From positions 62,001-126,000 of the forward strand of contig CAXXGR010000007.1 of assembly GCA_963678775.2 (NCBI GenBank): a stretch of DNA of 64,000 nucleotides. Direction: 5' to 3'. Source of the DNA: JBFHIJ01 sp963678775. Lineage in GTDB: Bacteria; Bacteroidota; Ignavibacteria; Kapaibacteriales; UBA2268. The position numbers were made by a program, and so were the translations under genes. Below, piece after piece: positions 53,928 to 61,581 of this stretch (position 1 is the first letter of the stretch; each line of letters starts with the position of its first letter). Below the pieces are notes generated by a model. It was not told the DNA's origin. It ran no database searches and was given only the letters and a program-made list of their open reading frames with translations.

Positions 53928-54890
53928 TTATAGAATGTCAAAAGCTAATGAAAATCTATGCAAAGTAGCGGCACTTCCGTAACGTGCAAAACCATAATCA
54001 AAAGTGAAGTTACTGCCTTTTATACCAACCCCTGCCGATATTCCCGAAAGGCCTTTGTCAAAATCGGGAGTGGAATACTGACGAACCTGATTATCGTAAC
54101 CAAGTCTAACCATTATTATTTTACCCAAATAAAGTTCCCCTGCAATAGCAAAGCTTTTTAGTTTATCAGTAAATTTATCTGTTTCATCAGCCAAGTGATG
54201 AAAAGAAGCATTTACAAGCAAAGGAAGACCTTTAAGTCTGTGATTCATACCAATTCTGATATCTAAAGGTAAATCTTCTGACTCATTTCCAAATTTGGAA
54301 AGTTGTGTTCCTGCATGCAAAACAGATAAACCAAAGTTAGATCTACCGTCTTTAAGGGCATAAAATATACCAGCATCTAAGGCTACAGCAGAAGAGCTAA
54401 CCTCTTCCAAATTTGAATAAATAAACTTAGCAGTTACGCCATAGTATAAATTTGAATCTAATATATTCGAATAAGTTCCGGAAAAAGCAAGGTTATTTGC
54501 ACCAAATGTTGCACCGTTTTTGAAACCGCTTGCATCCGCATAGTCAAACGAGCCGTAATTTGTATAAGCGACTGAGGCTGCCCAGTATGCTGTGTTTTCT
54601 TTATCTTCGCTAATTGGAGAAATAAAGGATACATTACCCGAATTAATATCTGCTGCGTGCTTTAAGAAGGTAACTGCAAATCTGTTTTTCTCTACAGTAG
54701 AAATTGTAGCAGGATTAAAATAATGCGCTGTAGGGTCATCTTTCATAGAAACCATACATCCTGCCAAAGCAGCACTTCTTGCACTCATAGATTCTCTCAC
54801 GAAATTGAAAGGAGTGTATGCCTGCGCATTAGCTTCATAAAAAAACACAGAAGAAACAAAAAGTATGATAAGTATCTTTATTTTAGTCAT
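53928..54890 (-). CDS. Type IX secretion outer-membrane protein, PorQ/PorV-like
   Basis: 320 residues from the ATG at 54890 (a TTG eight codons upstream is also open). Signal peptide 1-23 (cut after ANAQ). Then the FadL-like barrel pattern of PorV/PorQ: SMSARSAALAGCMVSMKDDPTAHYFNPATIST near 45, and many amphipathic strands to the end, RFSLAFDIL. PorV and PorQ are barrel proteins of type IX secretion. The presence of two cargo tails in this window supports the call. Which of the two it is cannot be settled. Confidence 0.68.
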   Translation of the reverse strand: MTKIKILIILFVSSVFFYEANAQAYTPFNFVRESMSARSAALAGCMVSMKDDPTAHYFNPATISTVEKNRFAVTFLKHAADINSGNVSFISPISEDKENTAYWAASVAYTNYGSFDYADASGFKNGATFGANNLAFSGTYSNILDSNLYYGVTAKFIYSNLEEVSSSAVALDAGIFYALKDGRSNFGLSVLHAGTQLSKFGNESEDLPLDIRIGMNHRLKGLPLLVNASFHHLADETDKFTDKLKSFAIAGELYLGKIIMVRLGYDNQVRQYSTPDFDKGLSGISAGVGIKGSNFTFDYGFARYGSAATLHRFSLAFDIL

Positions 54891-54917
54891 GATTAGAATC
54901 CGAAATAAGTTCAAATA

Positions 54918-55355
54918 TTAGCAATCGCTACTTTCAGTATTGATATTTTCCAGTAAATCAATAAATGATTTAGGAGGTCTCACAGGTCTCATGGTCTTTT
55001 GATCCATAAATGAGTGGACTGTATAACCTTTTGATAGTATCGTATCTCCACGATAAATATTATAGTCAAACTTTAAAGTAGCTTTTTTCTCAAAACATAA
55101 AATAGCCTCTACATCCAATTCATCGTCATATAGGGCAGGTATGATATAGCGAGCATGACTTTCTACAAGAGGTAGATAAAAACCTTCTTTTTCCAATTCG
55201 GAATAACTCAATCCGTGGAAGCGCATTAATTCAGTTCTACCTACTTCAAAAAATGTAAAATAATTACCGTTGTAAACTATCCCCATTTTGTCAGTATCAG
55301 CGTATCGTACTCTAATTTTATGTTTGTGTGATAGTTTTATTACACCGTTACTCAT
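54918..55355 (-). CDS. Acyl-CoA thioesterase, 4HBT/YbgC type
   Basis: 145 residues from the ATG at 55355, preferred over the TTG one codon upstream because AAGGGA is 9 nt before it. The hot-dog fold has the YbgC catalytic segment YADTDKMGIVYNGNYF with Asp, Val-His replaced by V-Y, then VGRTELMRFHG. YbgC/YbaW-type enzymes hydrolyse short or aromatic acyl-CoAs. It sits between parB and the PorQ-like gene, with no clear link to either. Confidence 0.85.
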   Translation of the reverse strand: MSNGVIKLSHKHKIRVRYADTDKMGIVYNGNYFTFFEVGRTELMRFHGLSYSELEKEGFYLPLVESHARYIIPALYDDELDVEAILCFEKKATLKFDYNIYRGDTILSKGYTVHSFMDQKTMRPVRPPKSFIDLLENINTESSDC

Positions 55356-55367
55356 CAAAAAGTTCCC

Positions 55368-56306
55368 TTAATTTCCATTTTTTTTGTTTATTTCTTCAAA
55401 TAATTCAATCAAACGCTCCATATCCTCAGGAGAGTAGAAATCAAAACTGATAGTTCCGCTCTGTTTGGATTTAGCATGAATTTTTACATCAGTAGCGAAA
55501 GATTGCCTTAACCTATTTTCTAAGTCTGCTAAGATTAGTTTAGTCTCCTCACTAATAACAGATTCTTTAGGTTTTGAGGCTTCTTTTTTAGCTTTATTAT
55601 TGTTCTCTAACTCTTTTACCAAAGCTTCAGTAGCTCTTACAGATAGTTGCTTATCTATCACAACGTGAGCTGCGTCATTCATCTTTTCGCTCGAGCTTAA
55701 GCCCAGAAGCGCTCTCGCATGCCCCATAGACAGCTCTTTTATTCTTAGCATTTCCTGTACTTTTTCCGGCAACTTAAGTAGTCTGAGAAAGTTGGTAACA
55801 GTAGATCGTTCTTTGCCGACTTTTACTGAAACCTGCTCTTGAGTAAGATTGCATTCGTCAATTAGGCGCTGATAACTATGTGCAATTTCTATTGGATTTA
55901 GATTTTCTCTCTGTACGTTTTCTATAATGGCCAACTGCAAAGATTTTGCACCGGTTTCAACATCCAAAACATAAGCCGGTATACTATCCAAGCCGGCAAG
56001 CTTAGACGCTCTAAGCCTTCTTTCGCCGGAGACCAATTCATATCCGTGCAATGACTTACGCACCGTAATCGGCTGGATAACTCCATGCTCTAAAATAGAA
56101 TTTTTTAAATCATTTAAAGCCGATTCGTCAAAATTCTTTCTCGGCTGATAAGGATTAGTAGATATCAGCTTTACATCAATTTTAGCGATACTTCCTGTAT
56201 CAACAGATCTTGATTTGTCAGCTGCCTGCTGTTGTTTCTGATAGTCAACTTTGGGTATCAGAGCACCTAAGCCCTTTCCTAAAGCCGGTTTTATATTTTT
56301 AGACAT
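55368..56306 (-). CDS. parB: Chromosome partition protein ParB
   Basis: 312 residues. The CTP-binding N-terminal ParB motifs (NPYQPRKNF, GELVSGERRLRASK form as YELVSGERRLRASK, and ENVQRENLNPIE) are followed by the helix-turn-helix (QEQVSVKVGKERSTVTNFLRLL) and a C-terminal dimer domain. KPALGKGLGALIP is the N-terminal segment that stimulates ParA ATPase. It binds parS and loads the segregation complex. The gap to parA is 18 bp. Confidence 0.95.
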   Translation of the reverse strand: MSKNIKPALGKGLGALIPKVDYQKQQQAADKSRSVDTGSIAKIDVKLISTNPYQPRKNFDESALNDLKNSILEHGVIQPITVRKSLHGYELVSGERRLRASKLAGLDSIPAYVLDVETGAKSLQLAIIENVQRENLNPIEIAHSYQRLIDECNLTQEQVSVKVGKERSTVTNFLRLLKLPEKVQEMLRIKELSMGHARALLGLSSSEKMNDAAHVVIDKQLSVRATEALVKELENNNKAKKEASKPKESVISEETKLILADLENRLRQSFATDVKIHAKSKQSGTISFDFYSPEDMERLIELFEEINKKNGN

Positions 56307-56324
56307 TTATCTTTGCGGATATGA

Positions 56325-57128
56325 TTATACAATATTAGTTTTAATTTTTCTGCGTTTAAACAGCTTTTTGTTTCTTTCTACTATTTCACCTGCAAGATCT
56401 AAATAGTTTTTAGCACCGGTACTTATAGCATCGTACAGGATTACAGGTTTGCCGTGACTCGGAGCTTCTGACAGGCGAACATTTCTATTTATCAAAGTCT
56501 TGAATACTTTTTCGTCAAAGTGTTTTCTAACTTCTTCTACAACCTGATTAGAAAGGCGAAGCCTTGCGTCAAACATAGTCAGAAGCACACCTTCTATATC
56601 CAAATCAGGATTTAAGTGATAGCGGACGATTGATATTGTATTCAACAGTTGTCCCAAGCCTTCCAAAGCGTAGTACTCGCACTGCACCGGAATAAGCACT
56701 GCATTGGCTGCAGATAGAGCATTTAAAGTAAGTAAGCCCAGGGAAGGAGGACAATCTATTATGACAAAGTCATAATCCTCTTTAACTTCAGCTAGTGCAC
56801 TCTTCAATACCATTTCTCGCTGCTCTTCATTTACCATTTCAATCTCAGCACCAACTAAGTTGATATGAGAAGGTAAAAGACTTAAATTTGGCATTTGCGT
56901 TTCTAAAATGCACTCCTGTGCAGGTAATTTATTGACAAGTACTTCATATACCGTTTTATCTAACTCTCTCGAATCAATGCCTACACCATTTGAAGTGTTT
57001 GCTTGAGGATCTGTGTCCACAAGTAATACTTTAAATTCCATAGCAGCAAGCGAAGCTGCAAGGTTTATAGAAGACGTAGTCTTGCCGACACCGCCTTTTT
57101 GATTCGCAATAGCAATTATTTTTCCCAT
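56325..57128 (-). CDS. parA: Chromosome partition ATPase ParA (Soj)
   Basis: 267 residues. Deviant Walker A K11-GGVGKTTSS, the A' motif VLLVDTDPQANTS, and Walker B VIIDCPPSLG. The short N-terminus, with no helix-turn-helix, marks it as chromosomal type (Soj). Its companion parB follows. parAB genes usually lie near the replication origin, but no dnaA, gidA or DnaA-box cluster is in the window. Confidence 0.95.
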   Translation of the reverse strand: MGKIIAIANQKGGVGKTTSSINLAASLAAMEFKVLLVDTDPQANTSNGVGIDSRELDKTVYEVLVNKLPAQECILETQMPNLSLLPSHINLVGAEIEMVNEEQREMVLKSALAEVKEDYDFVIIDCPPSLGLLTLNALSAANAVLIPVQCEYYALEGLGQLLNTISIVRYHLNPDLDIEGVLLTMFDARLRLSNQVVEEVRKHFDEKVFKTLINRNVRLSEAPSHGKPVILYDAISTGAKNYLDLAGEIVERNKKLFKRRKIKTNIV

Positions 57129-57149
57129 AAGCTCAAATATTTGATTTAT

Positions 57150-57704
57150 TTAAAATTCTAAGTCTTTATATTTTAGACCATAAAAGAAGAAAGCTGTTAA
57201 GACAAGTGAATGGTCTATTCTGCCATCCAATATATAATCTTTTATCTCACTGAGTGGCACTTTGATAACTTCTATATCTTCATGTATATCAAGTTCTTGT
57301 TTTTGGATTAGTTCGCAGTCAAACCAAACATAAGAATAACAAAAGTTATTCAAAAAAGCAGGGTTTGGTCTGTTTCTTCCAAGTAAAATAGCTTCTTTGT
57401 CAGAACCGAAACCTGTTTCTTCCAGGCATTCTCTTTGCCCGGCAATTCTCGGATCTTCATCTTTTTCTATCAGTCCGCCCGGTATCTCTAATGTAACTTC
57501 ATTTGTACCGTGCCTATACTGTTTTACGAGTATAACTTTATTATCTTTAGTTATCGGAATAATATTTACCCACTGCGGAGAATCTAAAACAGTAAATTTA
57601 CCATCTTCACCTGAAACGGGGTTTTCCCTTGTAACTAACTTTGCTTGAAAAATCCTCAAATTAGCCGAAAGCTCTTCTTCCTTAGTTAACCAGCTTTTTA
57701 TCAT
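57150..57704 (-). CDS. NUDIX hydrolase, ADP-ribose pyrophosphatase type
   Basis: 184 residues from the ATG at 57704 (MIKSWLT). The frame is open 29 codons further to a TTG, but that stretch is not protein-like. NUDIX box GGLIEKDEDPRIAGQRECLEETGF is complete, with the preceding VKQYRHGTNEVTLEIPGG of the ADP-ribose pyrophosphatase group. The enzyme cleaves ADP-ribose or related dinucleotides. It starts the run that contains parAB. Confidence 0.88.
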   Translation of the reverse strand: MIKSWLTKEEELSANLRIFQAKLVTRENPVSGEDGKFTVLDSPQWVNIIPITKDNKVILVKQYRHGTNEVTLEIPGGLIEKDEDPRIAGQRECLEETGFGSDKEAILLGRNRPNPAFLNNFCYSYVWFDCELIQKQELDIHEDIEVIKVPLSEIKDYILDGRIDHSLVLTAFFFYGLKYKDLEF

Positions 57705-57793
57705 TGATTTACAGCAGTGCATAAATTTACAAATTTCACGTATTAATCCGAATATCAAAAATACATAAATTTTAGGATATATGCTTGCCAATC

Positions 57794-57819
57794 TTGATAA
57801 CTTGTTAACAAGTTATCAA
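57794..57819. promoter_or_regulatory. 26-bp perfect palindrome upstream of the NUDIX-parAB genes
   Basis: Each half is TTGATAACTTGTT, joined without a loop around GTT-AAC. There is no T run, so it is not a terminator. Perfect symmetry over 26 bp suggests a dimer-binding operator or centromere-like site. It is not the usual parS (TGTTNCACGTGAAACA). Confidence 0.55.
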
Positions 57820-57854
57820 AATGAGGGATGGTGGGGGAGTAATAATATAAAATT

Positions 57855-57888
57855 ATGTTTGTTGAGCGAGCATAGCGAGTCGAAACAT
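57855..57888. repeat. ATGTTT/AAACAT-flanked hairpin-like element
   Basis: Ends ATGTTT (57855-57860) and AAACAT (57883-57888) flank GTTGAGCGAGCATAGCGAGTCG. The GC-rich centre stands out in this AT-rich DNA. It lies downstream of the minus-strand gene at 58020 and may end it, or be a dispersed repeat. Confidence 0.42.
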
Positions 57889-58019
57889 ACAATTAGTATC
57901 TATTCTACAAATTAACTCAAATTTGAATCTAAATTGATGATTTATATTTTTACCTATCTATTGAATGTAAATATTATGACAATGGCTACTTGTATCGATA
58001 TTTTCTGTTTTCAAATTTC

Positions 58020-59056
58020 CTACTCTTCAATTATCTCAAAGGAATTGAAGAAATCTATCATTTCAGAGTTGTCATCTTTGTCTGGGGGCGTAAGTGCACC
58101 CATCAAATACAAAATTTTATTATGGAAGAAAACTCTAAAAACCATAATATAGTTTTCTTTTTTCTTGTGTATCTTGATAGATCGACCATACAATTCCTTA
58201 TCGTAAATATCCTCATAAGCAGGTGGATTATCATCAATAGCTGAATACTGCTTTAAAAAATCATCGTAAAATATTCTCAACTCTACTTTACTTTCTGGAG
58301 GATTTTCTAGATAAAATTGTGGTAGTTCGGAGGATATAAGAGAATAATTAATCTTATTATCTGCGCTGCTATATATATTGTATTTTACTGAAATACTATC
58401 TACTTGAATTAATTTTTGCTCTGTAGTTACTTGTCCAGGGAAGTCTATTTTGTAGGTTCGCTTAATTGGCTGATTTACTTTTGTACCTCAACTGTAGTAT
58501 CAGACTTGTCTAGTAGTTTTAAGGAATTGAAAAATTTCTTCATATCCAAGGAATTAGTGTCAATTTCAGAGCTAGTTAAGATTGTTACTTGTATGATGCG
58601 TTTGTTGAAATAATATGATTGCGAATAGATGTGATTTTTTGAGTCTTTGAACTTCCACAAATTTTGTATACCGAGAAATCCATCTTTTTCTATTTCTGAA
58701 GATTCTATCTCTTCTAGATTAATACCTTCTTTGAAGCCCTTTAATATGCTCTTAAGGAATTCCTCAGTCTGTTTGTTCTTGTAATTGTCATTAATATATT
58801 TATCTGAAAATTGATATGTTATAATCTGATATATCAGTATTGGCGTGTCTTCATTATCATCTAAAGTTTGCCAGAGAGAATAAGTTACTTCATAACCATC
58901 AAGATTCCGCTTCATTTGGTTAGAAATAGGTTCACTAGGAAAATCAATCGAAAAATTTAGGTCTTCTTGATTCAAAGTATACCATGTTTCTTCAGAAAAA
59001 GCTTTGAATATCATTAGAGAAAAGACAAATGCAATGAAAATAATGTTCTTTATCAT
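58020..59056 (-). pseudogene. Exported two-domain protein split by a -1 frame change
   Basis: The first half (59056-58475, 193 residues) has a signal peptide (1-20) and one domain ending FFNSLKLL. A second open frame in the -1 register runs from 58487 to 58020 and has the same domain again: compare LNFSIDFPSEP with TYKIDFPGQV, and MKKFFNSLKLL with MIDFFNSFEII. The second frame has no ATG, GTG or TTG for 69 codons, so it cannot start alone. Either it is one gene with a recent frameshift, or it is read by -1 slippage at CAAAAG just before the first stop. Family unknown. Confidence 0.6.
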
Positions 59057-59156
59057 GTTCTTTGCTTAATTAAATTATAAAATGGAGTGGAGTAAGATAA
59101 CAAAGATAAGAAGAGTCTTAAATATTGGCAATATAATTGTTGTTTCTGCATATATA

Positions 59157-59188
59157 AAAAGCAGAACATTTTTCTCTGTTCTGCTTTT
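59157..59188 (-). terminator. Terminator after the glyoxalase-family gene
   Basis: Perfect 12-bp arms AAAAGCAGAACA (59157-59168) and TGTTCTGCTTTT (59177-59188), 8-nt loop; the A run on the left is a T run for the minus-strand gene at 59208. Confidence 0.8.
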
Positions 59189-59207
59189 CAATGTCAATCT
59201 ATATATT

Positions 59208-59723
59208 TTACAATCCCATCTGCAGGAGCTGGATATAATTCCCGTTATCATCATCAAAAATGGCTTCGTAACCGAAATCTCTTTTTGTCGGCTCTAATTT
59301 GAACTTTACGCCTTTTGACTTAAGTTCTTCATAAGTTTTCTGTATATCTTCGCAACCGAAAGAAATAACCGGTATTCCAATTTTATAGAGTTCAGATTTA
59401 TATTTTTGAACAAAGTCTAATCCGCCCGGTTCTGTAGGCTCTAAAAGAATAGTAGTACCATAGGATTCAAGGGGAGACTTGACTATAGCAATGTAGTTTT
59501 CAGGTGAAAACATCACTTCTTCAAATCCCAAAACTTCTGTGTAAAATTTGAAAGCTTTTGCAGGATCAGAAACTAAAACGCTGATCATTGCTATTTTCAT
59601 AGGGTGTTTATTTGCTGCCATTGTGTTCCCTAGTAGAGTTATAAACAAAAAGATAGATATAATAGATTTTATGACAGATTTCCATAAATGGTGGAACGAC
59701 ATAATATATTGATTGTTTTGCAT
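59208..59723 (-). CDS. Glyoxalase/VOC-family protein with N-terminal hydrophobic segment
   Basis: 171 residues. Residues about 43-171 are one VOC domain (ISVLVSDPAKAFKFYTEVLGF, IAIVKSPLESYGTTILLEP, DDDNGNYIQLLQ). The front 40 residues contain a hydrophobic helix (SIISIFLFITLLGNTMA), which could be a signal peptide. VOC proteins of this type are usually cytosolic, so export would be unusual. A start at the internal Met (MKIAMISVLV) would give a plain cytosolic protein. Substrate unknown. Confidence 0.78.
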   Translation of the reverse strand: MQNNQYIMSFHHLWKSVIKSIISIFLFITLLGNTMAANKHPMKIAMISVLVSDPAKAFKFYTEVLGFEEVMFSPENYIAIVKSPLESYGTTILLEPTEPGGLDFVQKYKSELYKIGIPVISFGCEDIQKTYEELKSKGVKFKLEPTKRDFGYEAIFDDDNGNYIQLLQMGL

Positions 59724-59776
59724 TCAAAGCTCGAATATGGAGACAATCTTATTTTTCTAAGCATTCTATTAGATAA

Positions 59777-60373
59777 TTATATCACACTTACACACTTGCT
59801 GCCCTTAATATAAAACCTATATTCTAAATCCTTAGATTCTCTAATGCCTATGCGAGTGGTGTCAACTATTTTGTATTTGTTTTTCTGAATTGGAGCATAA
59901 ACTCCAAATTCGGATTGTCCTAATACTTTGAGGTTGTCCGCTTTGGTAATTGCATATGCTTGTGCCAACTTGCCTGGACCGCTGCATAGATTTGTAAGTT
60001 TAGTGGTTTTTCTCCTTTGTTGCATCCGATCTATACCTGAGATTGGTTCGATAGCTCTAATAAGTACAGCTGCTCCTTTGCCTTCAGATTCTGTTACAAA
60101 GTTTAAGCAGTGGTGAATTCCGTAAATAATATATACATATATGATTCCTCCATTTTCGTGCATCGGAGCGTTTCGTGGAGTTTTACCTCGGGCTGAGTGA
60201 TTCGCCAAATCTCCATGCGGTATGTAGGCTTCAGTTTCCACTATTCTTCCTGCCATAGTCAATCCGTCAGCTTCTATCTTGACAAATATTTTACCTAGCA
60301 AATCTCTGGCGATTGTGACTGTATCACCTAAAAAATATTCTTGTGGTAGTAAAGTATATCCTGAAAAATCCAT
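59777..60373 (-). CDS. 3-methyladenine (alkyladenine) DNA glycosylase, AAG/MPG type
   Basis: 198 residues. RIVETEAYIPHGDLANHSARGKTPRNAP carries the catalytic Glu (E48) and the intercalating-loop region, then IIYVYIIYGIHHCLN and GPGKLAQA. It removes alkylated and deaminated purines from DNA, starting base excision repair. It stands alone between divergent or converging neighbours. Confidence 0.93.
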   Translation of the reverse strand: MDFSGYTLLPQEYFLGDTVTIARDLLGKIFVKIEADGLTMAGRIVETEAYIPHGDLANHSARGKTPRNAPMHENGGIIYVYIIYGIHHCLNFVTESEGKGAAVLIRAIEPISGIDRMQQRRKTTKLTNLCSGPGKLAQAYAITKADNLKVLGQSEFGVYAPIQKNKYKIVDTTRIGIRESKDLEYRFYIKGSKCVSVI

Positions 60374-60510
60374 TGCATCAATTCCAAGTTTTATTATTAA
60401 TGTAAAAATAAAAAAATATAGTCTAAGTCAATGAAAAAAATGCTTTAAGTCGTAGTATGATAATCCAATTTAGTATATTTATATTAGGCTATTAGTAGAA
60501 TTTCATAAAT

Positions 60511-61581
60511 ATGTGGTTTAAGATAAAAATGACGAATATAGATAAAAGAGAATTCCATATAGGGAAAAATAAATTTACAAATCCATTGATGCTTGCTCCC
60601 ATGGAAGGTGTGACGGATTTGCCATTTAGAATAATGTGCAAGCAGATGGGGGCGGATCTTGTTTTTACTGAGTTTATAGCTTCTGACGCACTTATTCGTG
60701 ACTCGATGAAATCCAAGCAGAAAATGAATATCGTTGACGAAGAGAGACCTGTGGCTGTTCAAATATTTGGACAACATAAAGACGCCATGATTCATTCAGC
60801 CAAAATGATAGAAGATTCCGGTGCAGAAATTGTGGATATTAATTATGGATGCTGGGTAAAGAAAGTTGTGAATAATAATAGCGGTGCTGCTTACCTGAAA
60901 GATCCTGAAAGAATGGCTGATATGACAAATGCAGTTGCTGAATCTGTTTCTATTCCCGTTACAGTTAAAACCAGAATAGGTTGGGATCATAATTCCATAG
61001 TTATCGAAAAGGTTGCCAAAATGCAGGACGAAGCAGGAGCAAAGCAGCTATCTCTGCACTGTCGCACTAGAGACATGGGCATGGGCGGAAAAGCTGACTG
61101 GTCATGGATAGATAAGGTTAAACCTCATATTTCCATACCGTTGATTCTAAATGGGGATGTAAAAACTCCGCAAGATGTGATAGAAGCTTTCACTACTACT
61201 CAAGCAGATGGTGTAATGATTGGCAGAGCCGCTGTAGGTTATCCATTTCTATTTAAGCGTGCAAAAGTTCTTATGGAAACAGGTATTGACCCGGGAGAGC
61301 CGGCAGTGGAAGAAATGTTTGAGGCATGCATACGTCACCTTGATTTATGTATAGAATATAAAGGTGAAACTCGAGGATTTATGGAATTTAGGAAGCACTA
61401 CTCGGGTTATCTAAGAGGTTTATTCGGTGCCTCTGCTACAAGGCAGAAGTTAGTTGTTGCCGAAACCTATACGGAAGTACGTCAAATATTAGATGAGTAT
61501 ATGGATTATCTTCGCAAAGAAGACAGGCTTGTTCCATTTGAGCATAAAGAATCACCAAAAATAACATGCAGAAATACTTGA
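60511..61581 (+). CDS. dusB: tRNA-dihydrouridine synthase, DusB type
   Basis: 356 residues; an alternative start ATG is at 60529. FMN barrel start LMLAPMEGVTDLPFR, then VQIFGQ, the active-site motif DINYGCWVKKVV with catalytic C114, RTRDMGMGGKADWSW, LILNGDV and MIGRAAVG. The usual motif is N-x-GCP; here W115 replaces the Pro. DusB reduces uridine in tRNA. A lipoprotein gene is coupled to its stop (TGATG). Confidence 0.92.
   Translation: MWFKIKMTNIDKREFHIGKNKFTNPLMLAPMEGVTDLPFRIMCKQMGADLVFTEFIASDALIRDSMKSKQKMNIVDEERPVAVQIFGQHKDAMIHSAKMIEDSGAEIVDINYGCWVKKVVNNNSGAAYLKDPERMADMTNAVAESVSIPVTVKTRIGWDHNSIVIEKVAKMQDEAGAKQLSLHCRTRDMGMGGKADWSWIDKVKPHISIPLILNGDVKTPQDVIEAFTTTQADGVMIGRAAVGYPFLFKRAKVLMETGIDPGEPAVEEMFEACIRHLDLCIEYKGETRGFMEFRKHYSGYLRGLFGASATRQKLVVAETYTEVRQILDEYMDYLRKEDRLVPFEHKESPKITCRNT

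Noticed and set aside
57794..57819. Calling the palindrome parS
   Set aside because: It lacks the CACGTG core and the TGTT/AACA ends of the usual site; only the position beside parAB suggests it.
57934..58244. Plus-strand open frames of 72-84 codons
   Set aside because: They are antisense to the second domain of the split exported protein, with no ribosome site and no family pattern.
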